In this document: piece after piece, positions 1 through 9,853 of the stretch
How positions within the stretch are numbered: position 1 is the stretch's first letter
Layout of the letters: every line of letters starts with the position of its first letter
Assembly: GCA_016763995.1 (NCBI GenBank)
Contig: JAESST010000086.1
Span: 1 to 36,348 of the forward strand
Origin: Flavobacteriales bacterium
Lineage (GTDB): Bacteria > Bacteroidota > Bacteroidia > Flavobacteriales_E > Vicingaceae
Direction of reading: 5' to 3'
DNA: 36,348 nucleotides
Position numbers and translations under genes: made by a program
Notes under the pieces: model-generated
What the model saw: the letters and a program-made list of their open reading frames with translations, nothing else
What the model was told of the DNA's origin: nothing
The model's database searches: none

Positions 1-72
1 AGCAGCTGCAGCTGAAGCTTCGCAACCTGCGTGGCCACCACCAACAACAATTACGTCGTATTCTTTTAGCAT
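1..72 (-). CDS. mnmG: tRNA uridine-5-carboxymethylaminomethyl modification enzyme MnmG (GidA), N-terminal fragment running off the window
   Basis: Reverse complement reads MLKEYDVIVVGGGHAGCEASAAAA, the typical FAD-binding GGGHAGCEA N-terminus of MnmG. Confidence 0.93.
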   Translation of the reverse strand, partial: MLKEYDVIVVGGGHAGCEASAAAA

Positions 73-82
73 ATCCTTTTAA

Positions 83-98
83 GGTTTCACGTGAAACA
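83..98. promoter_or_regulatory. parS-like ParB/Spo0J binding site (GGTTTCACGTGAAACA)
   Basis: 14-bp perfect palindrome GTTTCACGTGAAAC at 84-97; 15/16 match to consensus TGTTTCACGTGAAACA; located just upstream of mnmG. Confidence 0.8.
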
Positions 99-107
99 AT
101 TTCTTCT

Positions 108-533
108 CTAAGGGTGCAAAGTTAGATAAAAATCCTCTTTAGCCCTTATTTCTTGGGCTTCTAAGTCAGTCTTATCATTATAGCCTATTAAATGCAAAAC
201 ACCATGTATAATGACTCTATTTAACTCGTTTTGGAAAGAGGTGGTAAATTGATTAGCATTTTCTTTAACTCGTTCAATGCTGATAAAAATATCTCCTGAA
301 ATAAGCTTGTCTTCAACATAATTGAAGGTGATAATATCAGTATATGTATTGTGGTTGAGATATTCTTGGTTGATAGTGAGCAGGTATTCGTCTGTACAAA
401 ATATAAAGCTCAAATGACCAAGCTCTTTTTGTTCTTTTTTAATTGTTAGTGAAACCCATTCTTTCGTTTTTTCTAGGGGAATTAACTTAATGTCAATTTC
501 TTCTGAATGAAAATCGATAGGCAAGGAATCCAA
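108..533 (-). CDS. ybeY: Endoribonuclease YbeY (rRNA maturation RNase)
   Basis: HGVLHLIGYNDKTD metal-binding motif (HGxLHLxGYDH-like) and family-typical length of 141 aa. Confidence 0.93.
   Translation of the reverse strand: MDSLPIDFHSEEIDIKLIPLEKTKEWVSLTIKKEQKELGHLSFIFCTDEYLLTINQEYLNHNTYTDIITFNYVEDKLISGDIFISIERVKENANQFTTSFQNELNRVIIHGVLHLIGYNDKTDLEAQEIRAKEDFYLTLHP
117..124 (-). promoter_or_regulatory. Bacteroidota -7 promoter element TAACTTTG, candidate promoter of mnmG
   Basis: Reverse complement of CAAAGTTA matches TAnnTTTG; 45 nt upstream of the mnmG start. Confidence 0.45.
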
Positions 534-536
534 AAA

Positions 537-950
537 CTAAACTCTATTAAAAGAAATTTTCACGATTCTTCCTTCCTCTTCAAACCCAATAGTATCAGAT
601 AAATTTTTCATAATAAATATGCCTCTACCGTCTAGTTTATCAATATTATCAGGATGAGTAGGGTCAGGAGTATTTGTAAAATCGAAACCCATTCCTTGAT
701 CTGTTACTGTGAAAATATATTCTTTATCGCTAATGTCAAACGAAAAATTTACTTCTTTTTCAGGATGGTATTTATTTCCATGCTTAATGGCATTATTAAC
801 TGCTTCAGAAATCGAAACAAGAATATTTCCATAGATCTCTTCAGGAACAGAGTGTTCAGATCTAATATCTTCTATTATCTGTTCTACTTTCGCTAAAGTA
901 TCAATTGTAGAAGGCAATATATGTCGTTGTAATGAGAAACTTGTCATCAT
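537..950 (-). CDS. ATP-binding protein, RsbW/SpoIIAB-like serine kinase (HATPase_c)
   Basis: Motifs ISEAVNNAIKHGNKY, VTDQGMGFDF and GRGIFIMKNLSD match N, G1 and G2 boxes of RsbW-type HATPases. Confidence 0.88.
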   Translation of the reverse strand: MMTSFSLQRHILPSTIDTLAKVEQIIEDIRSEHSVPEEIYGNILVSISEAVNNAIKHGNKYHPEKEVNFSFDISDKEYIFTVTDQGMGFDFTNTPDPTHPDNIDKLDGRGIFIMKNLSDTIGFEEEGRIVKISFNRV

Positions 951-3900
951 TGTTCGATCTTATTAAAATACTCCGAAACTTTTAATTTATAGTAGTTATT
1001 AAATGTAGGAGGAAGGGTTCTTAGTAATTCTATTTCTTGTTCTTTTCGTTTGTTATACTCGAAAAAAGAATTAGGGTTACGAGAAATATCATCAGTAAAC
1101 TCTGTTGATTCTCTTTTTTCATCTTTTTCTCTCTCTCTTTCTGCTTTCTCAGACTCTAACAAACGTGTAAGGATTTCTTGCTGACGAAGTAACGTTTGGT
1201 TCGTTATGTTTTTATTAACTAGATCTGTTTCGGTTTGTTCCATTAAGTCTCCTAGCTTTTTTAGATTACCACCACCTTTTCCAAGACTTTCTCCTATCTG
1301 ATTCCTTAACTGTTCTACTGCTTTTCGAATGGCAGCTTGTTTTGCAGCCATTTGAGCTAGCTCTTTACTCATTCCTCCCATTCCTCCTTGGCCTCCTGGT
1401 TTTTTACCTTTTCCAGACTTTTTACCCTCTTCCATGGCTTTTTTCAAGCCTTCCATTTGTTTATTCAGCTGTTGTTGTAGTTTTTTCATTCCTCCGGCTC
1501 CAGGTTTAGGTTTATTTCCGCCAGGGTTTTTGCATTCTCCTTTTCCTTGTTGCTGCATACTCTGTTGCATGCTTTGTACCGCCGCATCTAACAATAGAGC
1601 AAGGTTGTTTAAAGATGTCATAGAGAACTGTTGTAAGGAGTTCGCCTGTGCAGTTTTTCGCTCGCCAAGTTGGTCCAGAGCTTTTTCCATATTGAAGTTA
1701 ACCGCAGTCATCTCTTTATTGATGATGTTGCTGAGTTGTTGTATTCGTTTACTTAAGGCAAATAAAGAATCTTCAACAATTTTAGAATCATCTTTTAACT
1801 TCTTTTGCTCTTGAGTATAGATAACGTATTTTGGATCGTTAACATTTATTATTTTGAGGTTTTCCATTACAGCTTCTTGATCAAAAGAAAGTTGGATGAT
1901 ATTTTCTAATAGCGCTCTTAAGTCTTCCAGGTTTTCTTCATTCGCCTCAGATTGCATCTGTGATTGCATTTCGCTTAATTTTTTAGAGAGGTCATCCATT
2001 TTCTCTTCTGCGCTTTCTTGTTGTTCTCCTGCCTTTTTTTTGTTCTTTTTTTCTAACTCCTCAGAGCTTTTTTTCATGTCTTCTTTAATTTCTTCTTCTA
2101 AATTTTTTGTGTCTTCCAGTTTATTGGGCTCTTCTAACTCCTCGTTTTTCTTCTTAATGTCTTCTAACTCCTCAGAAAGTTTGTCAAATTCTTTATTCAA
2201 TTCATCTTGTTTCTCTTTTGTTTCTTGAGCATCAGATTTTTATCTTGGGACTCTTCTTTTAATTTTTTTTGTTCTTCTATTAATTCGTCCAGCTTTTCTT
2301 TGGCATCTGCTAATTGTTTTTCTAATTCTAATTGTTTAAATAGTTCTAAGTTTCTATCTAGTTCTTTTTCAAGTTCTTTGTTATTTAGCTCCATTTCCTC
2401 TAAGGCTTTTTGAAGATCATCCTTTTTAAGATGATCCATCATTTCCTCCATCTTCTTCATCATCTCCTTCATCTCATCGGTCATGACTTTTTCGAAGAGT
2501 TCTTGAAGTTGCCCTTGTTTCTCTAACAAAGCTTCATCTTCAGGCGAAAACTCTTCCTGTAATTTGTTATTCTTCTCGTTTTTTGACTTGAGCTTGTCTA
2601 ATGATTTTTGTACTTTTTTCTGTTTATCTATTAGTGATTGAAGTTGCTTCTTTTCTTGAAACCCTAGTTCTTTCTTATTCAGTAGTTTTTCACTTAACGC
2701 GTCTATTTCTTTTTTTATCTCTTTAGTCAGCTCAATACTTTCCTCTAATTCTTTTTTAACTTCTTCACTGTTTTTTTTATTCTTCTCGTTTAGCTCTTCC
2801 TTTGTAGGCGCTTTATATCGAATCTTTTGTGTTCTGCTAGATTTACTACCCTTCACTCCATCGTTATCCCATACCTCGAAAAAGTACTCTATTTCATCTC
2901 CTGCTTTTAAAGCATATTGGTCTGTATTCAATAGGTGGTAAAAATCCGTTTGGGGAACATTTACATTAATGGGAATATCTTGACGAGTTAATTCTCCAAC
3001 AGAGTCGTTTATTCCAATATATTGACTGTAAAAAGTCAAGCGACTAAATCCGTAGTCATCTTTTACATACCCTTTAAAATACCTCATTTTAGGATTTAAA
3101 GAGTCAACCTTCGTGTCTACTTCAATGTTTGGCCTAAGGTCAGGAATAACATCTAGGGTATAGAAGATAGTATCTTCATGTTCTAGGTATTGATTTGCCG
3201 TGCTTAAACCGTACTTAGTGGTGTTATAGAAACGATTACTGAATAAATATTCATTTTCCCCACTTCTTGCCAAACTCACGCTAGAGTTTGCCTGAATAAA
3301 AAGCACTTTGTCTGTATTTTCTGTACGAAATGTCCACTTAACAGAAGTTCCTTCTGGCACAGTAAAGTCTCCTGTATTCGTGAGTGAAATGTCTTTTTTG
3401 TTAAGGTATTTAGGGAAAGAAAAATCTACTAAAAAATTGACTAGAAGCGGTTTTGGGAGTGTTTTTAGTTCGTATAATTGAGATTCGAATTCCCCATCGA
3501 AAAGGGTGAAATCGATATCGCTCTGAATGTTTTTAAAAGCATGAGAGAATTCGTTCTTCTTATTTTTCTTCATTAAGAATCGATTCCCCATAAAAATGAT
3601 ATTCAATTTATTGGGAATTTCTTCCCCAACAAGCTTGACTCTTAAGTTAAAATCTTCGTTTTTATAGGCGGTCAACTCCTTATTCTCTATGGTGATTAAA
3701 TAAGGTGCTGTTGGGATAAAATCTTGATTGTGAGCAATGATTCGATTAGAACTGTCTTTGATAATTTTAGGTTCGAATGCAGCAAGTCCAACAATAATAA
3801 TTACTGGAACAACAAGGTACTTTAAATACCTTCTATTCTCTTTAAAATTGATCGCTACGCCAAAAGGAATAGGACTTAACTCACTAATTTTTTGATCGAT

Positions 3901-4293
3901 GCTGGCTAAAATTAGATCAGAAGAACCATTGTTTTCTTGAATCTTCAATTGTAAAATATTAACCAATTTGTCGTTTACTTCATTAAAATGCTTTCCAATA
4001 ATAGTAGAGGCCTCTTTGTGGCTAATTTTCTTACCAATGGAAAGTAATTTAAGTGTAGGTTTTGCGATAAGAAGAGCAAAAACGATGAATAATAAAGAGG
4101 TAAAACCATAAAATAATCCAGTTCGAACCAGAGAGCTGAATTGGCCGAAATATTCTAGAAAAACAATACTTAAGAAAAGAGCGATCGCAAGAGCAAAGAA
4201 TAAAATGAATCCCCTAATGGTTTGGTTTACATAGTATTTCCTAACAAACTCGTCGAGTTTTTTCAGAAGTAAAGAGTAATTGTTTTTTTGCAT
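947..4293 (-). pseudogene. DUF4175 family membrane/coiled-coil protein, split into two ORFs (2197-4293 N-terminal, 947-2200 C-terminal) by an apparent -1 frameshift at 2237-2241
   Basis: N-terminal ORF has TM helices and DUF4175-like ectodomain, then K/E-rich coiled coil. A 1-nt shift in AAAAA at 2237-2241 fuses it as ...SQDKKSDAQETKEKQDELNKEFDKLSEEL... The second ORF would otherwise need a TTG start overlapping the upstream stop. Confidence 0.75.
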
Positions 4294-4365
4294 AAGAATT
4301 AATTCGCAAGCCCAAACGAAGGAGTTTACTTATAAGTATTTCAACCAATGAAGTTAAGTAAAAGT

Positions 4366-5268
4366 TTATTTCGAAAAACGAATTAAATTACCAAGGGGTA
4401 AAACTTGTCCTTTAGAAGATTTTAATCCTAGAATTGTTGCATCGTATTTCGTTGGAAAACGATCAACTTTGCTCAACATTGTCTTTAACTTAGGGAGAGA
4501 TAATTTGAGAGAGTAGGTGTTTAAGATAAAGAAGTGACGTTTTGGGTGAAGCAGTTGAGTGACATCTTCAAGTAGCTGTTGCAAATCGTTTTCCAATTTC
4601 CACTTTTCTTTGTTGGCTCCATATCCAAATGCAGGAGGGTCCATAATAATACCTTGGAATTTTTCTCCTCTTCGAATTGCCTTTTGAACAAACTTTCGGG
4701 CATCTTCTAGAATCCATCGAATATTTTTAACACTATTGGTTTCTGCATTTAGCTTTCCCCAGTTTAGCACTTGTTTTACAGAGTCTACATTGGTAACATG
4801 GGCCCCAGCTGCTGCGGCAACAACACTTGCCGCACCAGTGTAAGCAAATAGATTTAAAACTTTAACCTCTCCTCTATACTTTGCAATTTCTCGCTGCATA
4901 AATTTCCAATTCTCTGCCTGTTCAGGAAAAATACCTAAATGTTTAAACGCTGTGGACTTCAAGTTAAAACTCAAAAAAACATCTTGATAATTATAGTTAA
5001 TTGTCCATTCTTCGGGAGCATTAGACTTATTGGTCCAGTGACCTTTCTTTCCTCTTTCTTCGTAAAAACGCCAGTCACATTTCAACCATTCCGACTTGTT
5101 TACTTTAGGATCCCAATTGGCTTCTATTTCAGGTCGGTCAAAAATATATTTTCCAAAACGCTCTAATTTTCTCCTATTTCCGCTGTCAATTAATTCATAG
5201 TCAATTGCTGAAGAAAGGTGAAGGAAGTTGGGCTTTCCTTGTTTAGATGTTTTTTTGTTTCCGTGCAT
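4366..5268 (-). CDS. Class I SAM-dependent rRNA methyltransferase, RlmI-like
   Basis: VLNLFAYTGAASVVAAAAGAHVTNVDSVKQ SAM motif, IIMDPPAFGYG catalytic motif. Confidence 0.85.
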   Translation of the reverse strand: MHGNKKTSKQGKPNFLHLSSAIDYELIDSGNRRKLERFGKYIFDRPEIEANWDPKVNKSEWLKCDWRFYEERGKKGHWTNKSNAPEEWTINYNYQDVFLSFNLKSTAFKHLGIFPEQAENWKFMQREIAKYRGEVKVLNLFAYTGAASVVAAAAGAHVTNVDSVKQVLNWGKLNAETNSVKNIRWILEDARKFVQKAIRRGEKFQGIIMDPPAFGYGANKEKWKLENDLQQLLEDVTQLLHPKRHFFILNTYSLKLSLPKLKTMLSKVDRFPTKYDATILGLKSSKGQVLPLGNLIRFSK

Positions 5269-5275
5269 TTCACAG

Positions 5276-5283
5276 CAAACTTA
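5276..5283 (-). promoter_or_regulatory. Candidate -7 element TAAGTTTG for the methyltransferase gene
   Basis: Matches TAnnTTTG just upstream of the start at 5268; implies a very short leader. Confidence 0.3.
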
Positions 5284-5306
5284 ACCAATAAGCAAGCTTA
5301 AAGATT

Positions 5307-5314
5307 TACCTTTG
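5307..5314 (+). promoter_or_regulatory. Candidate -7 element TACCTTTG for gltX
   Basis: Matches TAnnTTTG, 25 nt upstream of the gltX ATG. Confidence 0.5.
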
Positions 5315-5339
5315 CACACCTAAAATCAAAAGCATAGAA

Positions 5340-6878
5340 ATGGAAAGAAGAGTTAGAGTTCGGTTTGCACCAAGTCCAACAGGCGCGTTGCACATGGGTG
5401 GCGTTAGAACAGCTTTATACAACTACCTATTTGCCAAAAAGCATGGAGGAGATTTTTTGTTGAGAATAGAAGATACAGATCAGACCCGTTTTGTTGAAGG
5501 TGCCGAAAGTTATATTCAAGAAGCTTTAAAATGGTGTGGAATTGTTCCAAATGAAGGCCAAGGTTATGGCGGAGATCTGGGGCCGTACAAACAATCTGAG
5601 CGAAAGGAACAGGATTTGTATCGGAAGTATGCTGAACAATTAGTGACAGAAAACAAAGCCTATTATGCGTTTGATACTCCGGAGGAACTGGACAAAATGA
5701 GAGAGGATTTGAAAAAAGCAGGAGTTGCTGCACCTCAATACAATTCTATTTCTCGTGCAAGAATGCAAAACTCTATTTCGCTTTCAGCGGAAGAGGTGGA
5801 AAAAAGAATGCAAGCAGGAGAGCCCTACGTAATTAGAATTAAGATGCCTAGAAATGAGGAAATTAAATTTAAAGACATTATCCGTGGCTGGGTTTCTGTG
5901 CATACCTCTAACCTGGATGATAAAGTGTTATTTAAGGCAGATGGTATGCCAACCTATCATTTGGCAAACATTGTAGACGATCATTTAATGAACATATCTC
6001 ACGTTATTCGTGGAGAAGAATGGTTACCATCAGCACCTTTGCACATTCATTTATACGAAGCATTTGGATGGTCAGATACTATGCCAGAGTTTGCTCACTT
6101 ACCTTTGTTGTTGAAGCCTGATGGGAATGGCAAGTTGAGTAAAAGGGATGGAGATCGTTTAGGTTTTCCTGTTTTTCCTTTGGAGTGGAAAGACCCTACT
6201 TCGGGAGAAGTTTCTTCAGGGTATAGAGAAAAGGGATATTTTTCAAGTGCCTTTGTAAATATTTTAGCCTTTTTAGGGTGGAATCCGGGAACGAGCCAAG
6301 AAATATTTAGCATGGATGAGTTGGTGGAGGCTTTCTCTTTAGAAAGAGTAGGGAAAGCAGGTTCAAAATATGATCCAAACAAAGCTAGATGGTTTAATCA
6401 GCAGTATTTGAGAGAAAAAAACAACGAATCGTTAGCAGAGGAATTATTAGAAAATCATGCAGATATAGAAGAGCTAAAGGGAATTGACAAAACGTTCTTA
6501 GCAGAGGTTTGTGGAATGATGAAGGAAAGAGCTACTTTTTTGGTAGATATTCCAAAGGAAGGAGATTATTTTTTTGCTGCTCCTACTGAGTTTGATGAAA
6601 AAACAACTCGTAAAAAATGGAAAGAAGATAGTGCTTCACTAATGACAGGGTGGTTGACAGAATTTGAAGCAATAGCAGAGCCTTCTTCTGAAATCATAGA
6701 AACAAAGTTTAAGTTATTCTTAGAAAAAAGAGAACTAGGAATAGGAAGAGTTTTACCACTATTTCGATTGTTAGTAACAGGAAAAGGAATGGGTCCGTCC
6801 ATGTTTCAGATTGCAGCCTTATTAGGAAAAGAAGAAACGGCTAATCGAATGAAGGTAGGAATTTCAACCTTAGGATAA
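5340..6878 (+). CDS. gltX: Glutamyl-tRNA synthetase
   Basis: RFAPSPTGALHMGGVRTALYNYLFA HIGH-type motif and KLSKRDGD KMSKS-type motif. Confidence 0.97.
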   Translation: MERRVRVRFAPSPTGALHMGGVRTALYNYLFAKKHGGDFLLRIEDTDQTRFVEGAESYIQEALKWCGIVPNEGQGYGGDLGPYKQSERKEQDLYRKYAEQLVTENKAYYAFDTPEELDKMREDLKKAGVAAPQYNSISRARMQNSISLSAEEVEKRMQAGEPYVIRIKMPRNEEIKFKDIIRGWVSVHTSNLDDKVLFKADGMPTYHLANIVDDHLMNISHVIRGEEWLPSAPLHIHLYEAFGWSDTMPEFAHLPLLLKPDGNGKLSKRDGDRLGFPVFPLEWKDPTSGEVSSGYREKGYFSSAFVNILAFLGWNPGTSQEIFSMDELVEAFSLERVGKAGSKYDPNKARWFNQQYLREKNNESLAEELLENHADIEELKGIDKTFLAEVCGMMKERATFLVDIPKEGDYFFAAPTEFDEKTTRKKWKEDSASLMTGWLTEFEAIAEPSSEIIETKFKLFLEKRELGIGRVLPLFRLLVTGKGMGPSMFQIAALLGKEETANRMKVGISTLG

Positions 6879-6879
6879 A

Positions 6880-7230
6880 ATGCATAAAATTCTGCTAGAA
6901 AATTTGATATTCCATGCCTATCATGGTGTTTTTGAAGAAGAACAAACGATTGGAGGGAAGTTTGAAATAAATATTGAACTAGATACAGATTTCAGCGAAA
7001 GTATGGAGACCGACGCATTAGAAGGAACCATTGATTATAGCAAAGTATATGACCTGATTGCTCAGGAAATGGATAAAAAATCAAAATTGATAGAGCATTT
7101 AGGTAAACGCATTGTTGATGTGTTGTATACTAATTTTAAAGAAATCAAATTTATTAGATTAAAAATAAGCAAGTTAAACCCTCCAGTAAGTGGGGAAATA
7201 GGAAGAGTAAGTATTGTTATTGAGGAATAA
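6880..7230 (+). CDS. folB: Dihydroneopterin aldolase
   Basis: LENLIFHAYHGVFEEEQTIGGKFEINIEL start and LIEHLGKRIVDVL region typical of FolB. Confidence 0.93.
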   Translation: MHKILLENLIFHAYHGVFEEEQTIGGKFEINIELDTDFSESMETDALEGTIDYSKVYDLIAQEMDKKSKLIEHLGKRIVDVLYTNFKEIKFIRLKISKLNPPVSGEIGRVSIVIEE

Positions 7231-7286
7231 CTCGAAGGAGGACAAAAGACTAAGCGAATTGCTTAATTTTGACTTTCCTTGAAAAG

Positions 7287-7357
7287 GGTCTCGTGGCCGA
7301 GTGGCTAGGCAGTGGTCTGCAAAACCATCTACAGCGGTTCGAATCCGCTCGAGACCT
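7287..7357 (+). tRNA. tRNA-Cys (GCA anticodon)
   Basis: 7-bp acceptor stem GGTCTCG/CGAGACC, anticodon loop CTGCAAA, T-arm GGTTCGAATCC; no encoded CCA. Confidence 0.93.
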
Positions 7358-7366
7358 CAAGATTTG

Positions 7367-7396
7367 AAAAGCCCTTCGTGAGAAGGGCTTTTTTAT
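7367..7396 (+). terminator. Rho-independent terminator downstream of tRNA-Cys
   Basis: AAAAGCCCTTC-GTGA-GAAGGGCTTTTTT stem-loop with T tract. Confidence 0.85.
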
Positions 7397-7537
7397 TTTC
7401 CGATAGAACGTCAAAGTTATTTGTAAGTGATAATGGATCAAGATTAAAAGTTGTGGGTCAGTTAATCTCTATACTGGCGCTATAGTTTTCTGTCATTTAT
7501 TCAGTATATTCATTTTAATAGATTGTAATCTAAATTT

Positions 7538-7887
7538 TTAGTGTCGGTTAAGTGCTTTTAAAAAAATAACAAACTCCACAGTCATTCGGCTTCCTTTTGC
7601 TACTACATTCCAATCTAATTGAATCACTTCTTTCGTCGATTTGTCTAGCTATCTAGGCCGCTTAATGTGTAGAGAGATCTGTTTATCTCTTAATGGGAAA
7701 CCTTGAAAGCAATTTCCTTGTGGAACCCTTTAGGCTTTATGAGACGATGCTGAAGTTTTTGAGGAGCTTCATTCTTTTCACAAAGTGCAAGTGAAATCTC
7801 TCTCTTAATCTTATTGATGGTTGAATCAAAATGAGAAACTAGTAGTTCCGGTAGTATCTGTTTCAATAGATCTATATAATCCTCCAT
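7538..7887 (-). pseudogene. Degraded ISAon1-family transposase N-terminal region protein
   Basis: MEDYIDLLKQILPELLVSHFD..., then a frameshift near 7700 restores FPLRDKQISLHIKRPR, then an in-frame TAG and LDKSTKEVIQLDWNVVAKGSRMTVEFVIFLKALNRH, the expected order of ISAon1 ORF A. Confidence 0.8.
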
Positions 7888-8273
7888 CTAAGTTTATTTA
7901 AACTCAAATTTCCGATACTTCTCCACAATTTTTGCGCATGTTCCTTAATTACATTCCTTATACTAAGCACTTATCAAATTTAGTTGGATTTATAGATTTT
8001 AATCTCTTTGTTAAAGTTGGCTACGGGTGTAGTTAGATCGTTCTTTTGAAGAAATGAAAGTCCTTCTAGAAATAAAACTTGCCAAGGGATCTTTTTTAGA
8101 TAGGAATTTTTACCTTAAAAATAGACTAATAATCAGGCGATAGCATTTTTTAGTAGAATCGTTCAGGACATTTTTGATTAAAAATCAAAACAAAAACCCT
8201 TTATTCTCGTAGCATCAGTCATAAGAAAGTTATAAAATCATTAACTAATAAAGTTCTAGTCAAATAAATTTAT

Positions 8274-8930
8274 ATGAAAACATTAGATAGATTAATGAGG
8301 AAGCTTAGGAAACCAATAATTGGAAAAAGTTTAGAAAAAAAAGGAAGTTATTCAAGTAGAAGTTACATTGAAAGTTTCTTAAAAAAGTATGATTCTCCAT
8401 CTATTTACCAGAACTTATTTGAGGAATGCTATGATAAATCAAGTCTTGCAACTAAGACCAATATTCGTCATTCTAAAAAAATTAAATTTGGAGACTCTTT
8501 ATCTGATATAGTAGCGATAAAGAACTCTAATTCGCTTATTATAAAAGAAATGGCCCCATTTTCTTTGTTGTTTTCGAGAACTAGAATTGGGAACTATAAA
8601 GCGAAGTCTGTTATGTCCTTTTATAACATGAAGCTTTTTGCATATAATTATTCTTTCTCTTGCCTTGATGAAGAGGATAGAAGCAATATTATTGGCAATA
8701 TTCATGAAAAATATTTAGACAAAAACTCTTCCTTCGATATTGAAAAGAATAGTATTATAGATCAATTTGGGAATTGCTTATTGATTGAAGATCAGGTTAA
8801 TTTAACTATTTACTATACTAAATTGAAAGAAGGGATTTACAATAATTTACTTTTGCTTTCGAAAGAGGAGAAGGAAAACAAAGCTTTGCTGGCTGAATAT
8901 CAGAAAAACGAGTTGCAATTACGCTTGTAA
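8274..8930 (+). CDS. Hypothetical protein (orphan ORF between IS remnants)
   Basis: Intact 218-aa ORF with no recognised family motifs. Confidence 0.6.
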   Translation: MKTLDRLMRKLRKPIIGKSLEKKGSYSSRSYIESFLKKYDSPSIYQNLFEECYDKSSLATKTNIRHSKKIKFGDSLSDIVAIKNSNSLIIKEMAPFSLLFSRTRIGNYKAKSVMSFYNMKLFAYNYSFSCLDEEDRSNIIGNIHEKYLDKNSSFDIEKNSIIDQFGNCLLIEDQVNLTIYYTKLKEGIYNNLLLLSKEEKENKALLAEYQKNELQLRL

Positions 8931-9263
8931 AAGTATTTTTTAGGTAAATATATTGCCTATAACTAGCTTGTTATTAAAGGATTGCCGCTTAACTCGATTC
9001 TCTGAGTATTGTGATCGAGTCGAGCTAAAATGGTATCAGCTACTGTTTTTTATCAATAATTCCATAGCATTCGTTATAGGAATTTGAGAAGTGAATGATT
9101 TAAACTGCTCTCTTTACTCCGGGAATAGGTACTTAACATAACTGGCACCTCCAGCTTGGGCTTTTAACGTGGAATAGATAGAGCGATGCTATATAAGGAG
9201 AAGCTTTAAATAGAGAACTTGCCTTCACACAAACCGCTTATGCTTCAGATATCTTAAGCTTTA

Positions 9264-9614
9264 ATGACAGAAGTACTGAACCTGTTAATGATCATAGAAA
9301 CCAACCTTAACAAAAAACAACTCTCTACAGGATTGGCTTCTTACTTCTTTTTTATAATGGGAACGCTTCATAGAAGCACTCCAGTTCCTCAGACAAGTGT
9401 GCCCGAGTGGGGGATATGTAAATTGGGTAAATCACAACTTAGAAAAGCACTTTATTTATGTTCTTGGTCGACAAAAAAATGTAATAAAAATTGCATTGAA
9501 ATGTATGACAGATTGAAAGCCAAAGGAAAACCTGAGAAGGTTATAAAGGTTCCGATTGCTAATAAATGGATTAAATAAGCCTTTTCAGTTGTAAAAAAAG
9601 CAAAATCATTATGA
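9264..9614 (+). pseudogene. IS110-family transposase C-terminal remnant
   Basis: TSVPEWGICKLGKSQLRKALYLCSWSTKKCNKNCIEMYDRLKAKGKPEKVIKVPIANKWIK matches IS110/IS116/IS902 C-terminal domain pattern; homology continues past an in-frame TAA as AFSVVKKAKSL. The left boundary is uncertain. Confidence 0.8.
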
Positions 9615-9853
9615 TAAAATACTTGCGAGTTAACACGGGTCATTGCGAATTCAAGTAGCAAAGTGTTGAATGAAGTAATCTTGATAATTACAAAAAAAAT
9701 CAGGTCTCTAGATACTTTTTTAGTATGCTAATTGAAAATTATGCATTTTGATACATCCCTCATACTTCGGAATACTCAATGTACAATTTTTGTATCGAAG
9801 TGCATTTAAAAAAGTGCTCCGTTTCCGAATAGAATGATTGCGTCGCTCCTATC

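Noticed and set aside
537-950. RsbW-like ATPase as part of a partner-switching system
   Set aside because: No anti-sigma antagonist or sigma factor nearby; it occurs next to ybeY/mnmG in this lineage and looks like normal housekeeping synteny.
2050-2180. Repeated TCTAACTCCTC units as a possible tandem or CRISPR-like repeat
   Set aside because: Irregular spacing within coiled-coil coding sequence; explained by repeated E-L-E codons. No CRISPR array was seen anywhere.
1434-2413. Plus-strand ORFs rich in S/F/C opposite the DUF4175 gene (1434-1814, 1896-2228, 2207-2413)
   Set aside because: Shadow ORFs caused by K/E-rich coiled-coil codons on the other strand.
5404-6802. Minus-strand ORFs inside gltX
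   Set aside because: Lie opposite a clearly coding, conserved gene with no independent motifs.
7250-7441. 63-aa minus-strand ORF containing LRSRADSNRCRWFCRPLPSHSATRP
   Set aside because: Antisense translation of tRNA-Cys, a common spurious ORF.
8041-8160. Short ORF MKVLLEIKLAKGSFLDRNFYLKNRLIIRR as an antitoxin remnant
   Set aside because: Too short and similarity too weak to support a call from sequence alone.
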